Shown here in pieces: positions 45,509 to 57,401 of a stretch of 64,000 nucleotides of DNA. The notes beneath the pieces were generated by a model that searched no databases, was not told the origin of the DNA, and saw only the letters and a program-made list of their open reading frames with translations. The translations under genes and the position numbers were made by a program. Origin of the DNA: Xylaria sp. FL1777 (taxonomy: Eukaryota > Ascomycota > Sordariomycetes > Xylariales > Xylariaceae); assembly GCA_022578965.1 (NCBI GenBank), contig MU400535.1, forward strand, positions 62,001 through 126,000, in the 5' to 3' direction. Position 1 is the stretch's first letter, and every line of letters begins with the position of its first letter.

Positions 45509-47100
45509 GGAACCCAACGGCCAGATTGTGATCCGTCCGTACCGTCCGCACCGCCCGGACCGGAAGCCAAACTAAGCTTAGGGGTTCGATTGATTCCATA
45601 CCAGTCAACAGAGTAGGGCTAGTGTCGATGCTAGTAGTTGTAGGGGTTTTATAAATGGATATAGCATGGTCGGTCCTACATCGCCTATTATGTGTTGTTT
45701 ACTTATGTAAGGGACTCCCGACTTTGGTCTTGTCTAGCGTATAAAGTGGCTTTAACGGTGGTGAGGGAGTCTGTAGAAAGCCACTTCGATAGGTATAGCT
45801 TAGCCTGTGATCGGCCGGGCAAGAATAGACCGCCAGGGGTCTGCGATCTGGAAGTAGTCTAATATAGGGGGCACTGCCCAACTGCACACCCATCTGTATA
45901 TAGGTATGTACCCAGATTGATATACCTACCTTGGGTCCAAGTATCTAAGGGTAGTGTAGTGTAGGTTAGGTATCTATAATTAAGTACTTACTTGGTAGAT
46001 AGCGCAATTGCTTGCCCCTTAGCGTGTGCCCTCAAGGTCCACCTGGAAGACCTTCCTATTTCCGCACGTCTTCACCATAGCCAACCTCGTGACTGGCGAG
46101 ATGATGAGAACTGAGCAAGACGAGACAAATCCAAATCCATCGCCTGCAGCCTCGTTGCCCGTGCAGAGTCGAAGAGCCAACGGCAATTGGGGGCAATGCA
46201 AATTAGCCAATAAGCTGACTATCCAACTACCTAGACTAGACCGGGTGAGGGAAACTAAGTCCACAGCTCTAATAAGCTAGACACGACCCACTGCCCAATG
46301 CTGTGCATATGCGCATACGTAGTGTAGTGTATGAGTTTCTTCGCTGCTAGTGTGTGTTAGTCTTTTTCTTATTATCATTTTACTTTTTTTACGTTTTTTT
46401 CCCCTCTTCTTCTCTCTTTCTCCTTCGGAAGGGCCGTGGGTAATGAAGACAGAGGGTCAGGTCAAATCAAGGTCAGTGTTCGGGGGCTACCAGGACTACC
46501 TAACTACCTGGATACTAGGTATATCTACTAGATGCAAGCAAGCATCTTCCCAGGATGGTGGTACATGTGGTGTAAGTACAAGGTCGTCTCAGCACTGCGT
46601 ATCCAGGTGTAGGGCAGGAACAGGTGCAGGGTGTAGGTACCTCAGCAGTGTACCACCTGAAACCATGTCTACCTACCTGGATACATACCTTGTTATTAGC
46701 TTCGATTCTAACTTCATCTCATCCTCCGTCGTTGATAAATTTTGCAATTTGAATTAGGATGCGTCTACACCGCGTAATATCGACGACGTACTAGTAATAC
46801 TACAGCCACGACGTCGCTTGCTGGCTTGCTAAGCGGTACAGCGGCACATTCTGGCATCTACCAACAGTATTTTCGACAGAATCCTCCGCGGCCGCGGCTG
46901 GTGACAGGATAGTCCCGCTGTAGAGTCTGCGGCGTCAGTGGGAGGTCGGCATTGTTGAATCAGTCAGGCCAGTGCGGGTGTCTCGAGCGCGTCTGGGGCC
47001 CGGTACACGCGATTCCAGCCACCATACAATCACCTGCATTCCGCCCGAGACTACGACAAGCCGCAGCCGCACCCTCACACTCCCTCCCTTAGTGTACCGT

Positions 47101-50100
47101 CAACATCATCCCGCACCGAGATGCTTGCCATACGCCTTCTCCATAGCCTAATAGGTGAGCTGGTAGATTGCAGGGCCTACCCGATCACGGCACCCCAAGC
47201 TGCCATGTGCCAGCAGGAGAATCCGTGTAACACTGCACACCACACTGCTCGAGCTGTGCTGGAGTACGGGAAAATAGAAATGACATTATCTCCAAGTTTA
47301 TTGACCAGAAATCTATGCTGTTCTTGATATCCGGTGGGGAGACTATACTTCGCAGCTTATACAGGGCATATCAGAGTTCATGAATGATGTTGATCCTCGA
47401 GGACACTGTTGATTGGACGCCGCACAGTTTCTAATTCTTCCATCCTGATCTTAACCCTTATGATATCCCACGCGGGATGAGTGTTAGGGTCAGTTAAAGC
47501 TACCCATGCCGTGGATAATAATTGCGGCAGTTTATTCACGTTTGGAGCCTCCTGCCTTGTACTAGGCATGTCTAAGACTGTGTCTGGGAAATCAAACAGC
47601 CGTGTCGATATATCTTATGATGGCCAAATAGGAACCCATGCCGTCACCATCGTCCATCGCAGCGCCTTTCTATTTGAATGTACCCTCCAATTCCATTGGT
47701 GAGCACCAAGTAGCACCCTATTGATCAGACGATATTCGCGCAATTTCATCGAGTCCAGAGGTGGCCTTGGCTACGGTGTACAAGATAGTCCACCTTGAGC
47801 TTGTTGTTTTCAACGATCGGCCCTCCTGCCTATCATGAGCATAATTCCGACATAGCCCAATACCTCTAAGACTGGCTCAACAGGTTTTCTCGCTCATAAG
47901 GCCACCAATGACATGCAATCAAAGTGAAGATGTGAATACTAACGCCGGGGTCTCTGCAGGATACCTTGGAAGGATACAACACCGGATTACTTTGGTACAA
48001 GAGATTGGTTCAGCATAACACTGAATCGTCCTTAGATGCAGCTAACTTTTAAAAATTCCCCGTCAATGTGTTCTGCAACTGCGGCTGGTAGTATCCGGGG
48101 CGACCCTGGTGATGAATCCGCCATCCTGGCACCGCACTATTCCGACTAGGTCACCTCATGGTCAATACGCTTCTCATTTTCTCGACGTAATCTTATAAAA
48201 CAGTTGCTTGGACGCAACCCTCATTATAACTCCACTAGTGGCTGCTAACTGTGGTTACTAACTAAAGTGGCATATGCCCACATGATCAAGACTTAGTAGA
48301 CGAAGGGTAAGGAGGTGACACGAGGTGGTGATTACAAGATACTACTATAAGAAGGGGAATAGGAACCCGTAGGCAAGTATATCAGCAATTCAATCGGGTA
48401 TATGTGCTGTTCCTGCCTTAAGATGTGTTCTTTTGCATCAGGGGATAAGCGTAAGACTGATTCAGACGTTTTCATCTATCTACTAGGTACCACCGCAAAA
48501 AGGCAGCCACGCCCTCTTGTCACATATGTCCGCCGTGCATGAACGCTCCAAGTCGATGGAATAGTCTTCATCGTTGGCTTGGCAAGTTTAAGTGAGTGGG
48601 TTGCAGGAAACAATTACTCTGAATAGCCAGGGGTATTTCAGCTGCTCTACTCCAAAACTTGCCGTACTGATGGTGTTAGAAATCCGGCTCCTTCTTCCCG
48701 CATTGCAACTATAGCTTATTTCGGGTGAGCCCGGCTCCCGATTGAGTAGTTTAGGGAGGGGTTCCTCAAGGTTCCATGGGCAAAAGTTGTTGGGAGCGTC
48801 GACTGTTGGAGCCATCGTGTACATGCTGACCATGACTCGTCATTAAATGGGGGTCGTCGCAGCTGCTGTTCCCAAGCAGAGCCTATGAAAGGTCGAAGAC
48901 GAGGTGATAGAATATGTCAGGTATTTCTGAATAACCAATAGCAAGCCACTAAACGCCCTGCTGATGAGATTACCACTGCCCCGGGTCGAATATTACTGCA
49001 GGGAGCGTCAAGACGAAGCTTTATCCCCACTATCAGGCGTTAGCCGATATGGATTATGTTCACGAGTTTGAAAGACAGTAATAGGTACAAGAGATCTACA
49101 TGAAAGAAGTCATCGACTGAGCTCGATCGCTTGTCCATCCATAGCTAAAAATATAATAAGGCTCGGTGCCGACCAACCCCTATGACCTCCACGCGAAGAC
49201 GATACGCCGTAATGATACATCAGAGGAACGTTGGATCATCTTTCTGGGCATGTTGCGAGGCATATCTGGTCGGTGTTTATGCAAGCTGACAAAGGGGTCG
49301 AAGTAGAGCCATCCATAGCCGTCCGTGTTTATGTCTCCGATCCAACTACGAATACGTTTGTTCTTATCTGTGGCTTAATACGAGAAGCCACCTCGTCTCA
49401 AGTATGCCCCTTTTGGAGAAATGATACTGTTTATCGAGTTTTCTAGAACATGAGTGGCTAGGTCGAGAGAGCCCTTGCATTAGTCCTAGATGTACCCTCA
49501 ACGACAAAGACCATTATCGTCGGCCCGGGCTTCGGGAACCATAGTGGCAGCAAGCAGCCTCCTTCCTCCCTTTCTCTTCACCTTGTCCTAAATTGAGTGT
49601 GATACCTCGAATCGGGCTAGATAGTACTACATTGTAGGAGTCATACCTTACCAATCAAAGAATGGGAAGCTAGAAACTAACTACACCTCAATACCATCAA
49701 GCCTTCAGGCAAAACACACTATTCGAGCAATTGTTTCTAACAAACGAGGGGAAGTTCCGTGCGCACGAGTTGGAGTAGTTTGCTCACCTGAACAAGGCTC
49801 TGATATCTCGCATCAACTCCCTGTCTTCGGGGAGACATATCTGCCACCTGACAAGTAATGAGCTCATATGACTTCCCACTTTAGTACCCCAAAGCATGGA
49901 AGCTTGCTCGAGACTATGACACGCTTGAGCTCGGCTTCTCAGGCATGTAGTTTAGTTATAGAGGAACACCATCTACCGTCCTGACCGAGGGGGTATCTAG
50001 ACGGTACCCCTTTCCGTCGGGAAGCTACCCGGAGAGTTTAGGGAGATTTTCTCTACCCCCCACACCATTATAGATAGGAGTAGCCTATAATCTAGAACCC

Positions 50101-52350
50101 AGTATCTTGTCTGTGCCTGGTAGTAAATAGTACAGCTAACTGACATAGTCAAAGCCCAAGCTCCCCTGGTCAATAACGCAATGTGAATAGCGTCATTGCG
50201 CGGTATGCCGTCAAAGGAAGGTGATCATAAAGCTCTCTAAGCTAATTATCGAGGATCAGTCTCATATATACACCCTCTTCATCTTGTCTTCGATTCGTGA
50301 CGCCAGAAATACGAAATCGGAAACGGTGCGCTGCCGTCATTGATTCGAGACGGCTGTTGAGAACGGAGCACAGGGTTATCCATTTCCACATTTCCCCTCA
50401 TAGGCACTGCTCGAGTTAACTTTCTGGCTAATTAGTGATTCTACATTGCCACGCAATCCCATAGGCCGTGGCCCGCGTGAGGTTTTAATGGGATAGGGGA
50501 GTTAGTTGGTGGTCGAGGTAAGGAAATACAGCATGTATGCCACACGGGTTATGAGGGTTATCACTTTGACAGCCAACAACAGAACCAGGCAAGCCAGACA
50601 TATCGGCTATACGTGCAAATGGGCAGGAAAGCAATGTAGTTACTCTAGTAATAGCTTAATATAAACGTTCGAAATTATGCTTTAATTAGACATTGATGCC
50701 ATGTATTTATCTATTAAAGATTCTTCGCTGAGCTACTCCATAGCGGCCACCCATATCGTTACACTGGCATCCTATTCTACGAATTTGCCTATAAGTACAA
50801 TAAAATATCTATAATTCGTGTGCCAGATACAGACTAACGACAGCAGATACAAGCTGGGGCAAATCTTGTGTGTTTTTGTCCTCGCCCTTGCTTTTTGGGG
50901 AATATGCACATCTCGCACCAAGGTAAATGTGCCAAGTTGATAATCGAGGTGAACACGCTGCACCACCGCGGCGTTGGCATTCGCATATCCGACCTGCAAG
51001 TAGCGAGCTGCCGGAGCTCAATCTTACAGTCCAACAATCCGAGGAGTAGGGGACTGACTATCTAATCGCTCGAAAAGGGACACCAAGTTCAACAAATGAG
51101 TAATATATATGGTTCGGCCAAACGCGTTCTTTTTTGTATAAGCCGACCGACAGAATTAACGGATGTTCTCATGGATTCTTTAAGAAAGCTCTAAGATAAG
51201 TGACAGGGTCAGGACCTTGGAGAGAGTTCGATCGAAACTTCTTGGAATGAGGCACTCCGTTCATTACGGGAACGTTCATGACTACATGATCCTAATAAGA
51301 TCTGGATTAGTCTTGATGATGAGCCCTGGGCCCTCTTTCCAGGCGCCACGTCGTAGGCTACAGGGAGGTAGAAACAAACTTTCCGGACCAAACAGGCGAA
51401 GCGAAACACGCGAAAGTCGTGAGTTGGGTATTATCAAGATAGCGGTTTGGCCGACCTGCTCAGCCCAAGCAGATCGGCCGCTTCCCGGGGTTTCTGGTAA
51501 GATATGGCGTATTTTTGCTAGCACGGCGATACCCATGTCTACGATCACCACCCGCAATATAGAGCGCTGAGAATGAACTTGCGAATCTGGTATAGGATAC
51601 CGATGACGCTACGATGAGAACCCATATCAGGACACGAGACCGCCTCTCCGCCTATTGAAAAGTCCACAGGCGAGTGCATCAAGCGTCGTTATGGTCGATA
51701 TCTCCTAGCAAGCGCTTGTTAATTTTATTGAAAATAACCGCCCGGTATGTTATAACATGCTGGATAATATGTTGCCAGTCAGATTAGGTGCCTAGTGATG
51801 CCACCGGTGAGCGCGTGGAGAGCCGGGGACGAATGGTAGAGCTGGATTTTCAGATTCGCTTTGTCCGCACATCTCTGATCTCTATAAGTCAGTAGGTAGC
51901 AGGACACATCGGAGCTGGGAAAGCTTTATAAGGAAGTAAGTCTACCTGTTGGTTAATCTATAGCATGTATTACAGCTATATATGTACTACGAGGTTACCT
52001 ATGTACTAGGGCAAGTATCGTATCAAACCTTGTTGCGTTCAATAAAGTGGTGAGCGATAGTTTGTCAATATTTCAGCGTTTAAATATTCTTAAACTGCGA
52101 ACTGATTATTGGTTGACTAATAATTAATCGCTTGCAGTAGTTTTTTGGGTGATCAATGTTTATTGGACTGGAGTTCACAACTAGGTAAGTACTGGCGGCA
52201 CTCGTGGTCAAAACAATTACTGTCTAGTTATAGTCAAAATCGTCTCATGTTAGCTAAATCATACGCATGGAATTCAACATTGCAGTTGTACTCAAAGTTC
52301 ACACGTATGCAGGGACAATAACCAGTTGTAAGTACTTACTTCTATACTGA
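47101..52350. other. Gene-poor region D
   Basis: No supported gene. Stops are frequent on both strands and the longest ORF (51217-51570, 117 residues) is matched by overlapping ORFs on the other strand. Very few simple repeats. Nothing recognisable. Confidence 0.5.
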
Positions 52351-53145
52351 CTTTATATCAGTATTTCCCCGATAAGCATATATGCTATATGCTCGTGTCT
52401 CGTATAGCTGGATAACCTGACAGGTGCCTTAATGCAAGCAGCCCGTTGTGGTAGGTAGGTAGAATTTAGTGTAAGGAGGAGCTCCAGCGGGCCCTCCGAG
52501 GAATTCTCGTCTGGGGCCTCGCGCCAGCCAATGGCAGGCCACGACGGCGAGGTCTCGAGTCGTCGGCGCGGTCGCTGTCGGGCGTTTCTCGAGGTCGTTG
52601 GAGCCGGGACTTCGCGAGGTTTCATAAAGCTTAAAAGGAGCCGCATCGAGCATTCTCCACACTGGTTCTCACATAAATTCGACGACGTCCGGTCCATCGC
52701 GAGCGGTGTTGGCTCTGCTCTCCCGCGGGGGGCTCTGGCTGCTCTGCATGTTTCCTCTGCACATGGGCTCGTTCTCCCTTAGGCCGACCGAGGCCCCTCT
52801 TTGCCAGTTGCCGGCCCCCCTCTCCGAGCTATACCATCTTGGTATCTAGGCATAGTACGGTACTTACAGGCGACGCGACGTACTATGGTTGAGTTGAGTC
52901 GAGCCAATTGCGGACGAGACGAATCATATGCCTACATACAGACGGTGTATTACAGTAGGTACGGTACCGATACTAGGCTAGGTAGGTACATGCCTGAACT
53001 ACCAGGGGGTTGTTGCTGCTGCTGCTGCTGCTACTGCTGTTGTTAACTTAGATACCTAACTTTGCGCTCCAGTGTGGTGTAGGTAGTGCGGTGCGGCGCG
53101 GTGCGGGCGGTTGATTCTGCCCATCTGCCCACCCGCCCACTACCT

Positions 53146-53205
53146 ATGCTATGCTCTGTCCACTATGCTCCCACTATGCTATGCTCTGTCCACTATGCTC
53201 CCACT
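53146..53205. repeat. Tandem duplication, two 30-bp units
   Basis: Two exact copies of a 30-bp unit beginning ATGCTATGCTCTGTCCACTA occupy 53146-53175 and 53176-53205; a third begins with ATGCT and then diverges. Nested CACTATGCT words occur inside each unit. Confidence 0.85.
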
Positions 53206-53991
53206 ATGCTCGGAGTAGCAGTACTCTGGGTGTTCTGGGTGCATGGTCGGTTCAACCATTCAGCACCCCACGTGCCGGACATATTTGGTCTGGCCCCGGC
53301 TACCTAGCGCTGTCCAGAACTTTGTGTCTTGGGATGGCTAACCTTTGTCCGTGAGAGGTCAGGTCAGCACCCAATCCAACATAACAGCGCACAGCAAACA
53401 GCCGCCGCCTGCCGTCATCATCCTCTGCCACCCACCCGTACCGGGCTCTTCTGCTCACCAATGCCCACTACTGCCCACTACTGACTGCCCACCACTGCCA
53501 TTCTAAGAAGGGCCTTGCGAGTACGACCGGGACTCGGTTCCTGTGTCTTCTGCTAAGTCCGATGTCCAGACTCCAGGCCCCAGTCCTGCCGCACGCGCGC
53601 CGGGTGACGAGTGACCCAGAGACTGAATTGAGTTGTGCCTGCTGTGGCCCTGTGCCCTGTGGGGGATACAATGCTCCGGCTAGGCGGGCTGACTGGCTGA
53701 CTGACTGGCTCGCTGGCTCGCTGAAACCTCGAGACTTGCGGCACACCACGCAAACCTTGGCACCCTCCACCAGTACTGTGCATCCTGTGCATCCTGTGCA
53801 TCCTGTACATCCACCACATCCACATCCACCTCCACGGTCCATGGCCGACCAGAGCACATAATTTGTAAGTCTTGGCCATTCATAATACCAGACACCGCGG
53901 ACCATCCCCAGAAACATTTATGTTATCTCTGTGGGGGGCGTGGTGGCCCGTGTCTACATCGTCCAAAGGCAGCGAGTGCTGCGAATCCGAG

Positions 53992-53997
53992 TATAAA
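53992..53997 (+). promoter_or_regulatory. TATA box of the 85-aa gene
   Basis: TATAAA lies 236 bases before the ATG at 54233. The interval is rich in C, T and CAA words, typical of the leader of a strongly expressed fungal gene. Confidence 0.5.
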
Positions 53998-54232
53998 GAG
54001 CTGCGTCCGTTCTAAGTTTCCCCCCCGACAACCTTCTCTTTGCAACTCAACCACTCCCAACTTTCTCTCAGACAAAGCCAAGGAAGCCGCCCCTCCAGTA
54101 CAAAGCTAGTCCTTTCTCTCGGCCGCAAGACACCCCATCCAGATTACAGCCTGCTCAACTCTCCCACGCTCATACACACCACCAACGACGAACACCTACA
54201 ACTACCTAAACTCCTCCCACACAACAGACACA

Positions 54233-54490
54233 ATGTCTTCCCAACAGACCTTCAAGAACATCACCAAGGTCCAGCCTCGGCCCAACACCTTCCTCTGCCT
54301 GGCGCCCGAGACCTCTGCCTCATACCCTACGGCTCAGGATATCAAGCCCGCTGCCCACCCGCGTCGCAGTTCTAGTGTGAGCAGCGCAAGCAGCACCGGC
54401 AGCCTTCGTGTTCTCAAACTCGGGCCTGTCCACTACGGCGAGCACCCAGACGAGCACAAGGAGGACTTCCACGAGGTTGCCGTTGAGTAG
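54233..54490 (+). CDS. Small conserved-looking protein, function unknown
   Basis: 85 residues, single exon, start in CACAATGTC. It has no signal peptide or membrane segment. The N-terminus SSQQTFKNITKVQPRPNTFL is followed by a Ser-rich patch (RRSSSVSSASSTGSLRVLKLG, about 45-64) that looks phosphorylatable and a His/Glu-rich acidic end (HYGEHPDEHKEDFHEVAVE). I do not recognise a family. A TATA box, a pyrimidine-rich leader, clean codon use and a good start context support a real, probably well expressed or induced gene. It is isolated in gene-poor DNA. Confidence 0.65.
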   Translation: MSSQQTFKNITKVQPRPNTFLCLAPETSASYPTAQDIKPAAHPRRSSSVSSASSTGSLRVLKLGPVHYGEHPDEHKEDFHEVAVE

Positions 54491-56855
54491 AGCCAGTTCG
54501 GTTCCCTCCACGACAGAGCACACCTATAGACACTTTATGATTCATTTCACATATTATTACTTCATTTCCTTACGTGTTTGAAAACAAATTGATCCATCTA
54601 CGGGATTTTCCACATCCGGTGGCCCCCCCCATCTCAGAAAAACGCACCAAAAAAAGCGCGGATATGGCGGCTGCCGAAACCCTACGAGTTTTCTGATTCA
54701 CTCTGGATTATTAACTAGTGTATTTTGGGCGACGGCGTTCTCATGCTCCACTAGAGGAAGGAAACTCAGTTTGATTATAGTCAGGTATTAACGAAGAGAA
54801 AAGACATTGTGGTTTTGTGTTGTAGTTGGCGTTTTTCTTTCCCACGACGGCCGGGTCTGAGTTGGGATTTTAGGCGGGCGCACGAAATAGAGGACAACAG
54901 TTATCAGATCAAGAACAATACCCCCCAGCACAGAATAGTACAGAATAGTACTCAACTACTTTTTTCCCCTGGACCTTTTGCTATCTCGCTTAGTGTTTGT
55001 TTGTGCATGCGTCTACATCTGCAAGGTGGTTACATAGTCCTATGATCACGGGGTCTAGCGGGGGACTTTCTCTCTAGGTGTTCTTCTCTTAGTGGTTTTG
55101 TATTATCAGTTCTTTCCCCACACGGGGTAAGTATTGTACACTCCGAATGACGATGGTTCTTTGTAAGTATGTAGTTGGTAGGGGTTTGTTGAACCCCTGT
55201 AGATACCGCAGCGTACTTTGTATAGAAGGTGATGCATCACATGATAGAGCTTTCAGGTTTAGATACGTTGTAGAGTGGGTGAAAGGTCAGGGAGAGAGGG
55301 GCGAATAGGTACATTGGTAATCCGTCAACTCCTATCTATCTCCCTATTCTCCGCCTCTCCCGCCCACTCACTCCGCCCGGTCTCCGAGTCCAGTTGGCGC
55401 TTCGCCCTGCATTGCGTGATTGCACGACTTATGCCCAGCTAATGCGTAGGCACATCAATGAGGTAATATTCCCTCACATCAGCGAAACTAGAGATCATCG
55501 CAGGTCAAAACAGGCAGGGTAGGGTACACAGGTACCCAGATACCTAGATACCTACAGTACATGCCTATCTACGGTCAGAAGCGACGGCCTTGTCACAATC
55601 CCTTCCATTGATGCGTGCGCGTGCGTGCGTTGCATTGCGGCGGGGGAAAAAAGAGACAGGGGGGAAGATCTTGGCGAGGAGACTTGGCTTTTCCTTGGCA
55701 GGCCGGGATACGTTCCGTAACCCTTGCCACAGACAGCCCTCGTTACGTCGAAAGCAAGCTGGGAAAAAAATAAATTGTAGTGTACATGTAGAATACCGAG
55801 TTCAGATAGCACAAACTCCCCGATCTTCCCCAGAACCGAAAAGACCACCACCCAAAAACGGGGAATATCCACTCACATCTTCCGCGTACAACAGCCACAT
55901 CAGGCAATAAAGTGGGCGAACGCTTTTTCCTCTTCTGATTGTTCGCGTAAGTATACTACATGTAAAGGAGCGCCGGGCATTTTATCTATCTACCTTGCTA
56001 CCTAAGTATGCGTATCTAGTGTATGCGACTAGATGAGTCGGCTTGACGCTACTGTACAGGACAAGAAGCCAGTTAGTTGCTGATGCATTCGTGGGAATTA
56101 ATAATGGTGGTGGGCGGACGGATAGGGAGATGGGATTGGGCAATGTCGAGAGATAAAATGAATTGATAATTGATAATACAGAAAGTCACGTAAGTAAGTG
56201 ACAAGAGTATATGGAACAGAGAGCCTGATCTCCATACCGCCTACCTACGCGCCCCAACCAAGGCCTCTTCTTTGCCTGCCGGGTTCTCAATATTTGTCCC
56301 TTTCTTTTTTTTCCTTCCCCTCCTCATTCTGTAGCGTTGCACGTTCCCTCCGTCTATCCTCTACACACGCCGGATATTCAAGGCTCTTGTTGTATGGCTA
56401 TTGAGAAAAAACGACACCCACCATTGCCGTCACTACCACCACCAAGATAAATGACTCAGCGAATGCCGACGTGTGCCGCTCTTCCGCGTCGGCATACATA
56501 CGTGTAGTATAGGTAGCAGCATACATGCTCTCCCACCTTAGGTGCGGGAGAGGGTAGGAAGGGTAAACCGCACAGACACTGAGACCAGCCAGACAGACAG
56601 ATCAGGGCGTTGTGTGTGAGTGTGAGAGCGGCAGAGAGGGAGCGCAATCTCACCAGCGCCGAGGCAACATGCGTCATCAGGCGCCAGCATCTAGGTTCAA
56701 CCGCTACAAGTGAAACCTACCTACAGTAGTGTATAGATAGGCGGTGGCGCGCTATATATATAGTAGGTACCTACCTAGGTACTTAAGTAAGTAGGTGACC
56801 TGTAGGCTGGTACCTAATCTGCCACTCATCTTGCAGCAAACGGGCATGCACCTCG
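54491..56855. other. Gene-poor region E
   Basis: No supported gene. 3' region of the 85-aa gene, then DNA with TACCTA motifs (55530-55560, 56763-56800) and GT/GC-alternating words (55613-55630). ORFs at 55552-55910 overlap on both strands without recognisable content. Confidence 0.5.
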
Positions 56856-57401
56856 GATTTTGGGACCGTAGTTTTTGATTTTCAGACCGTAGACTAAGCC
56901 CAATTCAGTTAATGTCAGGAAGTGTCTCCACAAAGCCCCATTTCCCATACTAAATAGGATAGTTCAGGACATAATGTAGACACTAATAAAAACAACAGTC
57001 GAACTATAAAAGTACGTATTAAAAGGTAGGCTATAAATAGAAGTAGTAACTTAGCTAATTAACTATTTTAGCTAGCAAAATAACTTTTTAAAGCTAATAA
57101 AAAAAGTAAGGCTAATATAACTTGTAATTAGCAAGCATTGCAAAATATTTTAGTGTTGTTAAAGGTTAGTTATTATAAGTTGTTAAAGGTTAAAGGTAGT
57201 AAATAGTAGGTAGTAGGTAAATTGTGTGGCATACCTGTTGTTTTTTGATTGTTGCAGGGGCTGAACCTTGCAAATACTTCTAGGTACTCCATAATACATC
57301 AAAATAGGCCTAGTTTGAGAGTAGCGGAAGGTACCGATGAGGGCTTTGCCATGTTGGGTTTAGTCTACGGTCTGAAAATCAAAATCTACGGTCCCAAAAT
57401 C
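56856..57401. mobile_element. MITE-like element with 48-bp terminal inverted repeats
   Basis: Left repeat 56856-56903 and right repeat 57354-57401 are inverted copies with two mismatches over 48 bp. Each contains two spaced copies of GATTTTnnGACCGTAG (21 bp apart), as expected for paired transposase sites. The 450-bp interior is very AT-rich with TTAAAGG and AGCTAAT words and no transposase ORF, so this is a non-autonomous element. No clear target-site duplication touches the ends; GGCATGC occurs 6 bp outside the left and 10 bp outside the right end. The superfamily is not assigned. Confidence 0.85.

Larger units (their letters stand above)
42701..47100. other. Gene-poor region C, rich in simple repeats
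   Basis: No supported gene. Features seen: TAGGTA copies (42735-42752, 45345-45352, 45918-45975), a 25-bp palindrome (44622-44646), AGT/GGT trinucleotide tracts (44280-44350), a GT-rich tract (44923-44961), AAC repeats (45400-45425) and an A23 run (45486-45508). The 69-residue ORF at 43921-44130 lies inside a longer antisense ORF (43893-44300); neither is recognisable. Confidence 0.5.
52351..54232. other. GC-rich and low-complexity stretch, promoter of the 85-aa gene
   Basis: 52480-52850 is GC-rich and has a CCAAT element (52527-52531 region). Then come CTG repeats (about 53014-53042), a 30-bp tandem duplication (53146-53205) and CATCC-type 9-bp repeats (about 53780-53830). ORFs of 100-149 residues at 53468-53917 overlap on both strands and reflect low complexity. 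A TATA box lies at 53992-53997, followed by a CT-rich leader. Confidence 0.55.

Noticed and set aside
46350..46757. 135-residue ORF with a hydrophobic start resembling a signal peptide
   Set aside because: It starts at GTG, not ATG, and the hydrophobic run comes from a T-rich tract.
53468..53917. Overlapping ORFs of 99-149 residues on both strands
   Set aside because: They follow tandem repeats (CTGCTGTGCAT-like words) and read as low-complexity peptides in several frames.
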